DNA from: Robertkochia aurantiaca
Lineage (GTDB): Bacteria; Bacteroidota; Bacteroidia; Flavobacteriales; Flavobacteriaceae
NCBI RefSeq assembly: GCF_020166495.1
Contig: NZ_JAINZS010000004.1
Location: forward strand, 558,001 to 622,000
Direction of reading: 5' to 3'
DNA: 64,000 bases
Below, piece by piece: positions 1 through 9,454 of this stretch (position 1 is the stretch's first letter; each line of letters starts with the position of its first letter). Position numbers and translations under genes: made by a program. The notes below the pieces were generated by a model that was given only the letters and a program-made list of their open reading frames with translations, made no database searches and was not told the DNA's origin.

Positions 1-545
1 CCGAGTCTAGCGACAGAATAACCCGTATCACTTTAGACCGACCCGATGACTACTTCAGGGCAGAGACCATCAAAGATAGCACTGTAACTGTAAGAACGTA
101 TGATAAAGGCCAATGTACCTTCACCCTTAATGGCCGAAGCGAACTGAGCCAGGATGAGATTGAGACACATCGTGGCAGTTGCGAGCGCACAGCTTTCATG
201 AAAGACTATTACAGCTACCTCTACGGGCTGCCGATGAAATTGCGTGATCCAGGCACACAGCTGCAACCTGAAGTGAAGCTTGACACCTTTCAGAACAAGA
301 CCTATTATGTTTTGAAGGTCTCTTACGACCCCGAAGTGGGTAAAGACACCTGGTCGTTTTATATTAACCCTGAAACCTATGCCATGGAAGCCTACCAGTT
401 CGTGCATAACGACAATGGCAAAGGAGAATATATCCTGCTTGAAGGCCTTGACACCATAAAGGGAATGATGATCCCAAAAGACAGGCACTGGTACACTAAC
501 GAGGGAAAATTTCTGGGCTCTGATCGTCTCAGATCGGCTGAATAA
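1..545 (+). CDS. DUF6503 family protein, 5' end cut off by the window
   Basis: The reading frame is open from base 3 without a stop, so the true start lies before the window. The first in-frame ATG (198) is internal. About 180 residues are visible. The C-terminal half (a stretch beginning DTWSFYINPET and a closing segment with HWYTNEGKFLGSD) resembles the DUF6503 family of Bacteroidota, usually small secreted or lipoprotein-anchored beta-rich proteins of unknown function. The signal peptide, if any, is outside the window. The gene converges on nrdA and ends just before a shared bidirectional terminator. The family assignment comes from recognition of the C-terminal pattern; function is unknown. 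Confidence 0.75.
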   Translation, partial: ESSDRITRITLDRPDDYFRAETIKDSTVTVRTYDKGQCTFTLNGRSELSQDEIETHRGSCERTAFMKDYYSYLYGLPMKLRDPGTQLQPEVKLDTFQNKTYYVLKVSYDPEVGKDTWSFYINPETYAMEAYQFVHNDNGKGEYILLEGLDTIKGMMIPKDRHWYTNEGKFLGSDRLRSAE

Positions 546-551
546 AAACAA

Positions 552-584
552 AAAAAGGGAGCTTCTTTGCAGAGCTCCCTTTTT
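552..584. terminator. bidirectional intrinsic terminator
   Basis: A perfect 12-base inverted repeat (552-563 with 573-584, arm AAAAAGGGAGCT) surrounds a 9-base loop. The A/T ends supply a U-tract on either strand. It lies between the convergent DUF6503 gene and nrdA and can terminate both. Confidence 0.9.
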
Positions 585-599
585 CTGAAAACAGTTAAA

Positions 600-3026
600 C
601 TATGAGCCACACATCAGGCAGTCATCATCTTCGTTCTCTTTGGAACGCTTCAGCATTTCCTTTAACTCCTGTGGGGTAAGTGGCTCAACTGCCACAGGAG
701 AATTCGCAGTTGCTGTTTTCACCTCAGCTGCTTCTTTTGGAACCTCTGCCGTTTTCTTGGTATTGTCAAGGGTGAATTTAATCGCATCCACCGCAGATTT
801 CGTTCTCAGGTAATACATACCGGTTTTCAGACCGCTCTTCCAGGCATAGAAATGCATGGATGTAAGCTTTGCGAAATTCGCTCCCTCCATAAAGAGATTC
901 AACGACTGGCTCTGGTCGATAAAGTATCCACGGTGACGAGACATGTCGATTATATCTTTCATACTCATCTCCCAGACGGTTTTATAAAGCTCCTTGATGT
1001 CCTGAGGAATTCCATCTATATACTGTATCGAGCCATTGGCTCTCATAAGCTCCTGCTTCAGCTCTTCGGTCCATAGACCGAGATTCACCAGGTCTTCCAG
1101 CAAGTGTTTGTTCACCACGATGAATTCACCCGATAACACCCTTCTGGTATAGATGTTTGAGGTATAGGGCTCAAAACATTCGTTGTTCCCCAGTATCTGT
1201 GAGGTAGACGCTGTAGGCATGGGAGCTACCAGCAATGAATTTCGTATCCCGTGCTTTTTAACGTCTTTACGCAGTTTTGCCCAGTCCCAGTTACCGGAAA
1301 GCTCTTCGTCTTTAATCCCCCACATATTATGCTGGAACTCCCCGTTTGAAATAGGCGAACCTTTGTAGGTCTCGTATGGCCCCTCTTCCTTGGCCATTTC
1401 CATCGAAGCGGTCACCGCTGCATAATACAAGGTCTCGAAGATATCCTGGTTTAATTGCTTAGCCTCATCAGAGGTAAAGGGCAGACGCAGTCTGATAAAT
1501 GTGTCTGCCAGACCCTGAACCCCAAGCCCTATCGGACGGTGTCTGAAGTTCGAATTGGCTGCTTCAGGCACAGGGTAATAATTGCGGTCGATCACACGGT
1601 TCAAATTACGGGTCACCCTTTTGGTTACCCTGAACAATTCTTTATGATCAAAGCTTCCGTTCTTTACAAACATCGGGAGTGCAATAGAGGCAAGGTTACA
1701 AACCGCCACTTCGTCAGGAGCCGTATATTCCAATATCTCAGTACAAAGATTGGAAGACTTGATGGTTCCCAGGTTTTTCTGATTCGATTTGCGGTTGGCA
1801 GCATCCTTATACAGCATGTAGGGAGTACCGGTCTCTATCTGAGATTCCAGGATCTTCTCCCAAAGCTCCCGTGCCTTCACCTTTTTTCGTCCCTTTCCTT
1901 CTTCCTCGTAACCGATATAGAGCTTTTCAAAATCATCACCGTAAGCATCTGAAAGTCCCGGACATTCATTCGGGCACATCAGTGTCCAGTAACTGTCGGC
2001 TTCTACGCGCTTCATGAAAAGGTCAGGCATCCACATGGCATAAAACAGGTCACGGGCACGCATTTCTTCTTTACCATGGTTCTTTTTCAGATCGAGAAAA
2101 TCAAAGATATCGGCATGCCATGGTTCGATATAAATGGCAAAGGAACCTTTTCTTTTACCGCCTCCCTGATCGACATAACGGGCTGTATCATTAAAGACCT
2201 TCAGCATGGGAACGATCCCGTTCGAAGTACCATTGGTTCCGGCGATATAACTTCCGGTGGCGCGAACATCATGAATAGAGAGACCGATACCACCGGCAGA
2301 TTGCGAAATCTTCGCTGTTTGCTTCAGGGTATCATAAATACCGTCTATACTGTCTTCTTTCATGGTCAGCAGAAAACAGGATGACATCTGTGGTTTGGGC
2401 GTACCTGAATTGAAAAGGGTGGGCGTAGCGTGTGTGAAATATTTTTTTGACATCAGTTCATAGGTCTCAATGACACTGTCGATGTCGTCGAGATGAATCC
2501 CCACGGCCACGCGCATGAGCATATGCTGCGGACGCTCAACGATCTTCCCGTTCAGTTTCAGCAGGTAGGAACGCTCCAGGGTTTTGAAACCAAAGTAATC
2601 GTAGCCGAAATCGCGGTTGTAGATAATAGTCGAATCAAGACGGTCGGCATGTTCTTTAATCACCTCGTAAACCTCATCTGAAAGCAGGGGTGCCTTCTGA
2701 TTGGTGCGCGGATTGATGTACTCATAGAGATCGGTCATTGTCTCAGAGAATAACTTCTTGGTATTCTTATGGAGATTCGAAACCGATATACGCGCCGCGA
2801 GTTTAGCGTAATCAGGATGGGTGGTCGTCATGGTCGCCGCGATCTCGGCTGCCAGGTTATCGAGTTCTGAAGTCGTCACCCCGTCATAAAGCCCTTCGAT
2901 TACTCTCATGGCTACTTTTACAGGGTCTACGAGTTCGTTAAGACCATAACACAGCTTTCGCACGCGGGCTGTGATTTTGTCGAACATGATCGGCTCTTTG
3001 CGCCCATCTCTTTTTACTACAAACAT
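600..3026 (-). CDS. nrdA: ribonucleoside-diphosphate reductase, alpha subunit (class Ia)
   Basis: Large subunit of aerobic class Ia ribonucleotide reductase, which reduces ribonucleoside diphosphates to deoxyribonucleotides. Residues 1-95 form an ATP-cone, the allosteric activity domain. The catalytic barrel has Cys217, the N-x-C-x-E motif at Asn426, Cys428 and Glu430, and Cys443 as partner of Cys217. PTAS is at 604-607, and Tyr738-Tyr739 match the radical-transfer pair. The flexible C-terminus ends in a CxxC (Cys803, Cys806) that shuttles electrons from thioredoxin or glutaredoxin. The length of 808 residues is normal. The ATG at 3026 precedes a well-formed ATP-cone. nrdB lies 91 bases upstream on the same strand, so the two are probably co-transcribed as nrdB-nrdA. 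Confidence 0.98.
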   Translation of the reverse strand: MFVVKRDGRKEPIMFDKITARVRKLCYGLNELVDPVKVAMRVIEGLYDGVTTSELDNLAAEIAATMTTTHPDYAKLAARISVSNLHKNTKKLFSETMTDLYEYINPRTNQKAPLLSDEVYEVIKEHADRLDSTIIYNRDFGYDYFGFKTLERSYLLKLNGKIVERPQHMLMRVAVGIHLDDIDSVIETYELMSKKYFTHATPTLFNSGTPKPQMSSCFLLTMKEDSIDGIYDTLKQTAKISQSAGGIGLSIHDVRATGSYIAGTNGTSNGIVPMLKVFNDTARYVDQGGGKRKGSFAIYIEPWHADIFDFLDLKKNHGKEEMRARDLFYAMWMPDLFMKRVEADSYWTLMCPNECPGLSDAYGDDFEKLYIGYEEEGKGRKKVKARELWEKILESQIETGTPYMLYKDAANRKSNQKNLGTIKSSNLCTEILEYTAPDEVAVCNLASIALPMFVKNGSFDHKELFRVTKRVTRNLNRVIDRNYYPVPEAANSNFRHRPIGLGVQGLADTFIRLRLPFTSDEAKQLNQDIFETLYYAAVTASMEMAKEEGPYETYKGSPISNGEFQHNMWGIKDEELSGNWDWAKLRKDVKKHGIRNSLLVAPMPTASTSQILGNNECFEPYTSNIYTRRVLSGEFIVVNKHLLEDLVNLGLWTEELKQELMRANGSIQYIDGIPQDIKELYKTVWEMSMKDIIDMSRHRGYFIDQSQSLNLFMEGANFAKLTSMHFYAWKSGLKTGMYYLRTKSAVDAIKFTLDNTKKTAEVPKEAAEVKTATANSPVAVEPLTPQELKEMLKRSKENEDDDCLMCGS

Positions 3027-3117
3027 ACGCTACTAGTTTTTTGGTTACAGATGTCCCGGCCCTCATTAAACAAAAGGACGGAAAAGGTTATTTAGTGAAT
3101 TATGATTCTGTAAGAGA

Positions 3118-4098
3118 TCAGAAATCAGCGTCAAAGCTGATCTTCTGCTCGTTGTCATCTTTGTTGAGTACCCCTGCTTTCTGATATTCTGATACACGCT
3201 TCTCAAAGAAGTTTGTTTTACCCTGAAGTGAGATCATATCCATGAAATCGAAGGGGTTCGTGGCATTATATACCTTCTCGCATTCCAGTTCGACCAGCAG
3301 GCGATCTGTTACAAACTCCAGGTATTGAGTCATCAGCTTGGCGTTCATTCCGATAAGGCTCACAGGCAGTGATTCGGTAATAAATTCTCTTTCTATATCA
3401 AGGGCATCGATAATGATCTCCTTGATTCGCTCCTTTGACACTTTATTAACCAGGTGCTTGTTATGCAGGTGAACGGCAAAATCACAGTGCATTCCCTCAT
3501 CTCTTGAGATCAGCTCGTTCGAGAAGGTGAGACCCGGCATAAGACCGCGCTTTTTCAGCCAGAAGATGGAACAGAAGGCACCGGAGAAAAATATTCCCTC
3601 AACCGCAGCGAAAGCGATCAGACGCTCGGCAAAACTCGGTGACTCGATCCATCGAAGCGCCCAGTCGGCCTTTTTCTTGATGGCGGGAAAGTTTTCGATC
3701 GCCTTAAACAAACGACTCTTTTCCTTTTCTTCCTTTACATACGTATCGATCAGCAGGGAGTAGGTTTCAGAATGAATATTCTCCATCATGATCTGGAACC
3801 CGTAGAAGAACTTGGCCTCAGAATACTGTACTTCATTGACGAAATTCTCAGCCAGGTTCTCGTTCACAATCCCGTCAGAAGCTGCGAAAAAAGCCAGGAT
3901 ATGCTTGATAAAATAGCGCTCATCATCATTGAGCTTATGATTCCAGTCATTCAGATCCTGATGAAGATCGATCTCTTCAGCAGTCCAGAAACAGGCTTCC
4001 TGTTTTTTATACCATTCCCAGATATCGTGATGTTGGATAGGGAAAATCACGAAACGATCTTTATTCTCTTGCAAAATTGGCTCTACAGCTTCAGACAT
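3118..4098 (-). CDS. nrdB: ribonucleoside-diphosphate reductase, beta subunit (class Ia)
   Basis: Small, radical-generating subunit of class Ia ribonucleotide reductase, a ferritin-like helical protein of 326 residues. The di-iron ligands are all present: Asp75, Glu106, His109, Glu167, Glu201 and His204. Tyr113, four residues after His109, is the expected radical tyrosine, so this looks like a canonical Tyr-radical enzyme and not a radical-less variant. The C-terminal tail ends in DADF, consistent with docking to the alpha subunit. It is transcribed ahead of nrdA. Its promoter must lie in the 360-base gap upstream, but I found no clear TAnnTTTG box or NrdR box there. Confidence 0.97.
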   Translation of the reverse strand: MSEAVEPILQENKDRFVIFPIQHHDIWEWYKKQEACFWTAEEIDLHQDLNDWNHKLNDDERYFIKHILAFFAASDGIVNENLAENFVNEVQYSEAKFFYGFQIMMENIHSETYSLLIDTYVKEEKEKSRLFKAIENFPAIKKKADWALRWIESPSFAERLIAFAAVEGIFFSGAFCSIFWLKKRGLMPGLTFSNELISRDEGMHCDFAVHLHNKHLVNKVSKERIKEIIIDALDIEREFITESLPVSLIGMNAKLMTQYLEFVTDRLLVELECEKVYNATNPFDFMDMISLQGKTNFFEKRVSEYQKAGVLNKDDNEQKISFDADF

Positions 4099-4460
4099 GT
4101 CATTGTTGATTTTAAGGGATTATTAATTTCTAAAAAACAGACTTGATTGGGGACTAACAAATATTTAAAAACCCCCTTGAAATTGAAAGGTTGTTTACCT
4201 GAATAATACCAAAAGTTTTTAACATCAGTTGTTGAAATGTGGAGTCAGAGTTGATGTATAAAGGCTTCCTAATGTTTTGTTAAAGCCATCACGAAAGCTA
4301 CTGCGCAACCCCCTCTTAAACAAAAAGTTAGCCCTCCTTTCAAGCCTTTAAAAACAGGGTCTAATCGATGTAATGTGTAAAAATGCGGATGTATGCACTC
4401 CTCCGGACTTCCTTTCTCGAGGAGATCTTATAAATGTAAAGTAAGCAGGAAAAAAAGACC
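4099..4460. other. intergenic region upstream of nrdB
   Basis: No open frame longer than about ten codons starts with ATG on either strand and no tRNA-like fold is visible. It separates the 5' end of nrdB from the 3' end of the DUF3109 gene, so it must hold the nrdB promoter. I could not identify NrdR boxes or a convincing consensus promoter. Confidence 0.6.
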
Positions 4461-5039
4461 CTATTTCTTCTCATCTCTGAGGCTACGGGCAACCTCTTCG
4501 AGTTCGTCATACCAATCCTGACCGAACTTTCGAATCAAGGCTTCTTTGGTAAACTTATAAACAGGTACCTGCAGCTCTTCTCCCAGGGAACAGGCAGGAT
4601 CGCAGATATACCATTTGTGGTAGTTGACAGCGGCAAAATCCTGGTATTGTTTGACGCGTACCGGATACAGGTGGCAGGACACGGGTTTTTTCCAGTCTAT
4701 ATCACCTGCATTATAGGCCTCCTCAATTCCGCAAAGGGCCGTTCCCTTTTTATCAAAGGTGACATAGGCACATTCACTGCCATTCACCAGGGGAGTTTCC
4801 CATTCACCGTCTTCACCCTTCACATATATGCCTTGCGACTCGATGGCTTTTATTCCTTCCTCTCTAAGGTAAGGCTTTACCTTCTGATAGACCTTTTCCA
4901 GCACTTCAAGCTCAGACTCCTCAACGGGCGCACCCGCTTCTCCGTCTACACAGCAGGCTCCCTTACAGGCAGAAAGATTACAAACAAAGTCATTTTCGAT
5001 AATCTCTTCCGAGACGATGGTTTTGCCTAATTGAAACAT
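4461..5039 (-). CDS. DUF3109 family cysteine-rich protein
   Basis: A 192-residue protein of the DUF3109 family, common in Bacteroidota and related to YkgJ-type Cys-rich proteins. The N-terminal cluster C-x4-C-x3-CC (Cys20, Cys25, Cys29, Cys30) is followed by single cysteines further on (in SECAY, ALCGIEE, VSCHLYP and the CDPAC segment), a pattern expected for a zinc or Fe-S site. Function is unknown. I chose the ATG at 5039 (MFQLGKT), which matches the usual family N-terminus. A start six codons earlier would overlap the TATCTTTG promoter element at 5044-5051. With the chosen start the transcript would be leaderless or nearly so. Confidence 0.88.
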   Translation of the reverse strand: MFQLGKTIVSEEIIENDFVCNLSACKGACCVDGEAGAPVEESELEVLEKVYQKVKPYLREEGIKAIESQGIYVKGEDGEWETPLVNGSECAYVTFDKKGTALCGIEEAYNAGDIDWKKPVSCHLYPVRVKQYQDFAAVNYHKWYICDPACSLGEELQVPVYKFTKEALIRKFGQDWYDELEEVARSLRDEKK

Positions 5040-5043
5040 GCCG

Positions 5044-5051
5044 CAAAGATA
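5044..5051 (-). promoter_or_regulatory. -7 element of the DUF3109 gene promoter
   Basis: TATCTTTG on the minus strand fits the Bacteroidota -7 consensus TAnnTTTG. Its end is 4 bases before the ATG, which puts the expected transcription start at about the A of the start codon. No TTTG is seen at the -33 position, so confidence is moderate. Confidence 0.45.
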
Positions 5052-5164
5052 ACTCAATCATAATTTCCGCCCGGTTTTAAATCGGTATTAAATTTTTGAT
5101 AAGACAGCTGGAGAATCAGATTTGGTTTCATAGCTTTGCACCCATTTTCTAAAGCCTTAATAAT

Positions 5165-5737
5165 ATGAACTTTAGCTTCAGAGAGACCATTACCGCCACC
5201 ATGATCCTTTTTGCCGTGATCGATATCATCGGGAGCATTCCGATTATCGTGGATCTGAGACATAAGGTAGGTCACATTCAATCTGAAAAAGCATCAGTGG
5301 TTGCTGCCGTGATCATGACGGCATTCCTGTTCATCGGGGAAGAGATTCTTAATCTGATCGGGATCGATGTAAATTCGTTCGCCGTAGCAGGGTCTTTTGT
5401 GATCTTTTTCCTTGCCATCGAGATGATACTGGGTATTTCACTATACAAAGATGATGCTCCGGAAACGGCTTCTATTGTACCCCTAGCATTTCCCCTGATA
5501 GCCGGGGCAGGAACGCTCACTTCCTTGCTTTCATTGCGGGCAGAATATCATGTGGAAAATATCATTCTGGCTATTATCATCAATATCATATTTGTCTATC
5601 TCGTACTGAAATCTTCCAACCGTATCGGCCGCTTTCTTGGGAAATCAGGACTGGCCATCATCAGGAAGATCTTCGGGGTCATCTTACTGGCAATCTCTGT
5701 AAAATTGTTCACCAGTAATCTATCCATGCTCTTTTAA
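5165..5737 (+). CDS. MarC family integral membrane protein
   Basis: A 190-residue hydrophobic protein with about six membrane helices, matching the MarC/UPF0056 family. The N-terminal segment FAVIDIIGSIPIIVDL is the family signature (normally DPxGxxPxFL), and AFPLIAGAGTLTSLL near residue 120 is the second conserved half. Early links of MarC to multiple antibiotic resistance were not upheld; transport function is unknown. A TAGCTTTG element at 5131-5138 fits the -7 consensus and would give a leader of roughly 20 bases. No obvious terminator follows, and the next genes run in the same direction. Confidence 0.9.
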   Translation: MNFSFRETITATMILFAVIDIIGSIPIIVDLRHKVGHIQSEKASVVAAVIMTAFLFIGEEILNLIGIDVNSFAVAGSFVIFFLAIEMILGISLYKDDAPETASIVPLAFPLIAGAGTLTSLLSLRAEYHVENIILAIIINIIFVYLVLKSSNRIGRFLGKSGLAIIRKIFGVILLAISVKLFTSNLSMLF

Positions 5738-5806
5738 AAGCATACGGGTTTTTATAAATTGAGCTATCATTAAGAATGAATATCGTTACCTCATAATTGA
5801 ATCGCT

Positions 5807-6010
5807 ATGAAAATTTTCACCATTATACTCCTTCTGTTGGCTGTTGCCCTTATCGGCTACAATGCCACCCTACTAGATTTTGACAACCTCCTTCAGGGAG
5901 ATAGCATGATTGCCCTGATCGGGATCGTAGCGGCTCTATGTGCCGTATTGTTACTGATCATATTCAACCTGTCAAAGAGAATTCAACAAAAACTAAAGGA
6001 TAGAAAATGA
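5807..6010 (+). CDS. small membrane protein, two predicted helices
   Basis: A 67-residue protein with two hydrophobic segments (about residues 3-20 and 35-54), the first possibly signal-like, and a basic C-terminus ending KRIQQKLKDRK. I do not recognise a named family. Its stop overlaps the start of the following FAD oxidoreductase gene by four bases (ATGA), so the two are translationally coupled and likely act together, with this protein perhaps as a membrane anchor. Similar small proteins next to oxidoreductases occur in other Flavobacteriaceae, but the link here rests only on position. Confidence 0.7.
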   Translation: MKIFTIILLLLAVALIGYNATLLDFDNLLQGDSMIALIGIVAALCAVLLLIIFNLSKRIQQKLKDRK

Positions 6011-6612
6011 AATACGATGCCCTGATCATTGGCGGTGGTGCTGCAGGTATGCAATGTGCCCTGGTATTGGGTTCAGCGAAAAATAAAGAGTTCGCTACCG
6101 GCAAAACCGTGGGAATCATCAAACATCAGAAAGCATCTCATCTTCATTCAGCTCTTTTGAATAATGTATTCGGAATTGCGCCGGGAACCACAGGAAAAGA
6201 GGTGTTGGAATTAGCCAATGAACAACTTACTTCCCTCTACCCCCATGTCGATTGCATCGAAAAGGAAAAAGTTCTGGAGGTGAGCGGAACTCCGGGTGAA
6301 TTTATTGTACGAACCAATAAAAACAGCTACCAGGCTGCCCTCGTTGTAGTCGCCCTGGGATACACCAACAATTTCGATATAGAAGGACTCAATCAATATC
6401 TCGAGCCCCATGCCATGGCTAATCCATCGAAAGAACGGGTACAGCTCAGAAATAACAACCACCTGGTAGAGAAGGGAATCTATGTTGCCGGAACTCTGGC
6501 GGGGTGGAGAAGCCAGGTTGCCATCGCTGCGGGAAGCGGTGCACAGGTCGCCACCGATATCCTTACGCTATGGAATAACGGCGAGCATACCAAGGTTCAT
6601 GATAAGGTATGA
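6007..6612 (+). CDS. short FAD-dependent oxidoreductase (thioredoxin-reductase-like, FAD domain only)
   Basis: The protein begins with a Rossmann FAD-binding motif (IIGGGAAGMQCA, residues 7-18). It ends with a second flavin-contacting motif (GIYVAGTLAG followed by a helix AAGSGAQVATDIL, about residues 158-188), as in thioredoxin reductases. At 201 residues it is about 110 shorter than the family norm. The central NADPH-binding domain is missing, and so is the redox CxxC. The N- and C-terminal halves of the FAD domain are joined directly around the segment VVALGYTNNFD. It therefore probably binds FAD but cannot be a classical thioredoxin reductase. Partner and substrate are unknown. Confidence 0.8.
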   Translation: MKYDALIIGGGAAGMQCALVLGSAKNKEFATGKTVGIIKHQKASHLHSALLNNVFGIAPGTTGKEVLELANEQLTSLYPHVDCIEKEKVLEVSGTPGEFIVRTNKNSYQAALVVVALGYTNNFDIEGLNQYLEPHAMANPSKERVQLRNNNHLVEKGIYVAGTLAGWRSQVAIAAGSGAQVATDILTLWNNGEHTKVHDKV

Positions 6613-6639
6613 CCTGACTGTGGGGAGAGTAATAACAGA

Positions 6640-8244
6640 TTAAGGATTCAACTCAGGTTTTCTTTCGCTTAATTCCACCACCTTTCTGATCATCTCATCG
6701 TCTTTCCGCAACAGCCTTTCATAGGCGTTTTTTCCATATAGCTGCTCTGCGATGGTAGCTTTCAGATGATGCCTGAGGTTCTCGTCGTACTTATCCATAT
6801 CGATTTGAAAGTTCAGTTCATCTGCATAGATCGTAAAACGGTCGATCAGGTTATTATCGACATCCACGTTTTCAGCAAACTCCTCGAATGAGAGGTCTTC
6901 GTACTTCTCACGATTTTCGTCAAGGTACTCGAATATAAACCGGGAAACGAATCCTGATTCAAGAATGGCGTTCAGGAAAGATTCTTCCTTGGATTCCTGC
7001 AGCGGCACGAATATATCGGGTATGATTCCGCCCCCTCCATATACGACCTTTCCCTTGGGCGTTCTGAAGACAAGAGAGTCGGCCACTTTTATACTGTCGG
7101 GAGACCGCAGCTCCCCGTTATTGTAACGGTCATAGAACTTTTCGTAATACGCATCGGTACCATCTTCATAAGAACGTTGGATGGAACGGCCCGTGGGGGT
7201 GTAATATCGCGACACCGTAAGCCGTACAGAAGATCCGTCACCCAGCCCCATCTCTCGCTGCACAAGTCCCTTTCCGAATGATCTCCGGCCAACTATTGTA
7301 CCCCTGTCATTATCTTGTAAAGCCCCTGCGACGATCTCACTGGCTGAAGCCGATTTCTCATTGATCATCACGTAGACCTCGTTGTTTTCAAAGCTGCCCT
7401 TACGGGTAGCGAAAGATCGCTCTATGGCACCGCTTTTATTTTTGGTAAAGAGAATCAGCTTATCGTCTTCGAGAAATTCATCTGCGATCTCTTCAGCAAT
7501 ACCGAGGTATCCTCCGGGATTATCCCTGAGGTCAAGCGCCAGCTTCTTCATTCCCTGTTTTTTGAGAGACATGAGTGCGCTTCTGAATTCTTCGTAAGTA
7601 GTCTCTGCAAACCGATTCACGCGTATGTATCCTAACTCAGGCGTTAGCATGTAAAAAGCGTCAACACTCCTGATAGGCACCCTTGAGCGATTTAGTTTCA
7701 CGGTAAGGGTTTTATCTTCCGACGGACGATAAACCTTCAAAGTTACTTTTGAATCTTCCTGCCCCTTAAGTTTGCTGATAATGGTTTCATTTGAGAGTTC
7801 TCTTCCGTAGAGAGTGTCACCATCGGCCACCAGAATGCGGTCGCCGGCCTTTATACCTGCTTCTATGCTGGGCCCTCCCTCCAGGGGACGAACCACAGCC
7901 AGGGTGTCACGGTACATGCGAAAACTGATCCCTACCCCGACAAAATCACCCTTCATGTTCTCTGCGATTCTCCCGGCTTCTTGTTTGGGTATATACACAG
8001 AATGCGGATCAAGCTTATCAAGAATATTATTGACCGTCACATCGACGATACTGTCTGTATTGACCTCATCAACATATTCATAGTCGATATAATCGATCAG
8101 ACGGTTTAATTTATCTTTCTTGGAATTGGTGGTAAAGAGTTTCTCGGGGGTATCGTTAAAATTCAGCTTTCCGCCTATAAAGATGCCCAGCCCTACAGAA
8201 ACTGCGATAACCAGGGGTAATAAATATTTTCGTTTTTTCAACAT
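6640..8244 (-). CDS. S41 family C-terminal processing peptidase
   Basis: A 534-residue tail-specific protease anchored by an N-terminal membrane segment (about residues 8-24) with the catalytic part in the periplasm. A PDZ domain spans roughly residues 85-175 and the S41 domain residues 195-350. The catalytic dyad is Ser300 in the SASASEI motif and Lys325 in SFGKG, exactly 25 residues apart as in CtpA and Prc. The C-terminal extension of about 100 residues is helical and charged, as in other Bacteroidota members. The dCMP deaminase gene lies only 6 bases upstream, so the two are co-transcribed. It converges on the FAD oxidoreductase gene. Confidence 0.95.
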   Translation of the reverse strand: MLKKRKYLLPLVIAVSVGLGIFIGGKLNFNDTPEKLFTTNSKKDKLNRLIDYIDYEYVDEVNTDSIVDVTVNNILDKLDPHSVYIPKQEAGRIAENMKGDFVGVGISFRMYRDTLAVVRPLEGGPSIEAGIKAGDRILVADGDTLYGRELSNETIISKLKGQEDSKVTLKVYRPSEDKTLTVKLNRSRVPIRSVDAFYMLTPELGYIRVNRFAETTYEEFRSALMSLKKQGMKKLALDLRDNPGGYLGIAEEIADEFLEDDKLILFTKNKSGAIERSFATRKGSFENNEVYVMINEKSASASEIVAGALQDNDRGTIVGRRSFGKGLVQREMGLGDGSSVRLTVSRYYTPTGRSIQRSYEDGTDAYYEKFYDRYNNGELRSPDSIKVADSLVFRTPKGKVVYGGGGIIPDIFVPLQESKEESFLNAILESGFVSRFIFEYLDENREKYEDLSFEEFAENVDVDNNLIDRFTIYADELNFQIDMDKYDENLRHHLKATIAEQLYGKNAYERLLRKDDEMIRKVVELSERKPELNP

Positions 8245-8250
8245 GAACTC

Positions 8251-8682
8251 CTATTCTTCAATTTCCTCCATATGTATCAGCTCTACGCCTGCCCTTGCGA
8301 GGAACTCAAGACCTGAATCATCCTTGTAGGCCTTGTGATATACCACCCGGGTAATCCCGGCCTGGTGAACCAGTTTGCTGCATTCCTTACAGGGTGAAAG
8401 CGTGATATACAGAGTTGCACCTTTACAGGACTGTGTCGATCCTGCCACCTTTAAAATGGCGTTGGCCTCTGCATGAAGCACATACCATTTCGTATATCCT
8501 TCCTCGTCTTCACAATAATTCTCAAATCCTGTTGGCGTTCCGTTATAACCATCGGAGATGATCATTCTGTCTTTCACAATAATTGCGCCAACTTGTTTTC
8601 TTTTACAGTAGGATAGTTTCCCCCACTCCATGGCCATACGTATGTAGGCTTTGTCGTACTTCCTTTGTTTTTTTTCAGACAT
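8251..8682 (-). CDS. dCMP deaminase family protein (ComEB-like)
   Basis: A 143-residue zinc-dependent cytidine/deoxycytidylate deaminase. The active-site motif is HAE at residues 70-72 (zinc ligand His70, catalytic Glu72), and PCKEC gives zinc ligands Cys98 and Cys101. The length and the N-terminal KAYIRMAMEWGKLSYCKRKQVGA region fit dCMP deaminases, which feed dUMP to thymidylate synthesis. Strictly it could act on another deoxycytidine nucleotide. It is the promoter-proximal gene of a pair with the S41 protease downstream. Confidence 0.92.
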   Translation of the reverse strand: MSEKKQRKYDKAYIRMAMEWGKLSYCKRKQVGAIIVKDRMIISDGYNGTPTGFENYCEDEEGYTKWYVLHAEANAILKVAGSTQSCKGATLYITLSPCKECSKLVHQAGITRVVYHKAYKDDSGLEFLARAGVELIHMEEIEE

Positions 8683-8697
8683 AGAACATTCAGGGTC

Positions 8698-8723
8698 AAA
8701 AAAAGCAACACCCGGGGTTGCTT
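8698..8723 (-). terminator. intrinsic terminator downstream of hupE-like gene
   Basis: On the minus strand a stem AAGCAAC/GTTGCTT (8717-8723 with 8703-8709) closes a 7-base loop and is followed by a run of T. It lies between the HupE-like gene and the dCMP deaminase gene and would end transcription of the former. Confidence 0.75.
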
Positions 8724-8775
8724 CATAACGAAGATATAAGGTTTGAGACTGATTTACAACCTTCTACAACTATTT

Positions 8776-9363
8776 TTAGAGACCTGCTGCGGTATCTCTT
8801 AATATCGGAATAGCCACCCCGATAACCACTGATGAAATGACCAGTACCCAGTCCCGTTTGTTAAAGCGAAAAACGGTCTGAATCAGGAATCCGAGTATCA
8901 ATACCAGCAGCACGATAATGATCTGGGCAGCTTCAACTCCCAGGGCAAATTCCAGCAGGGTGAGCAGTTTATTGTCTTTTCCGTCGACATTCATTCTGAA
9001 GAAACTGGAAAAACCCAGTCCGTGGATCAGCCCGAAGAAAAGCGTGACAAAAAAATTGATGCCCATCTTCTCCTTTCGCGCTCCCTTTCCGGCAGTGAAT
9101 ACATTGAACAAAGCCGTAATCAATATCGTCACGGGAATCAGAAATTCCACCCAGGCTGAATTCACAGAGATTACGCCATAGGAGGCCAACAGTAAACTAA
9201 GGGAGTGACCTATCGTAAAAACGGTCACCAGCCATAAGGTCTTTTTCCAGTCTTTGAAGGTATAAGGCACCGTAAGTGCAATCAAAAACAGGATGTGATC
9301 GTAGGCATTTATATCGAGTACGTGGGTAAGTCCGAGTTTAAAATAAAACCAGAATTCAGACAT
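8776..9363 (-). CDS. HupE/UreJ family membrane protein
   Basis: A 195-residue polytopic protein with about six or seven membrane helices. It carries the HupE/UreJ_2 signature: histidine and aspartate residues in the first helix region (THVLDINAYDHILF, residues 13-25), GHSLSLL near residue 53, and FGLIHGLGFSS near residue 112. Family members are linked to nickel uptake for hydrogenase or urease. In Bacteroidota the gene is often present without either enzyme, as here, where no hydrogenase or urease genes are nearby, so the transported species is uncertain. It lies downstream of the TerB-DnaJ gene with a 91-base gap. Confidence 0.9.
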   Translation of the reverse strand: MSEFWFYFKLGLTHVLDINAYDHILFLIALTVPYTFKDWKKTLWLVTVFTIGHSLSLLLASYGVISVNSAWVEFLIPVTILITALFNVFTAGKGARKEKMGINFFVTLFFGLIHGLGFSSFFRMNVDGKDNKLLTLLEFALGVEAAQIIIVLLVLILGFLIQTVFRFNKRDWVLVISSVVIGVAIPILRDTAAGL

Positions 9364-9454
9364 GATAAGTGGGGTTTAAACGGCAGTTTCAAACTTACGA
9401 TTATTTCTTAAAATACTTTTTAAGGTTTTATTAAAAATACCGCCTCCGACAGCA

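Noticed and set aside
33-551. 172-codon minus-strand open frame across the DUF6503 gene
   Set aside because: It is antisense to a family-supported gene whose frame is open to the window edge and which ends at a terminator.
4099-4460. Possible NrdR boxes upstream of nrdB
   Set aside because: I could not find a pair of sequences near the usual NrdR consensus at helix-turn spacing.
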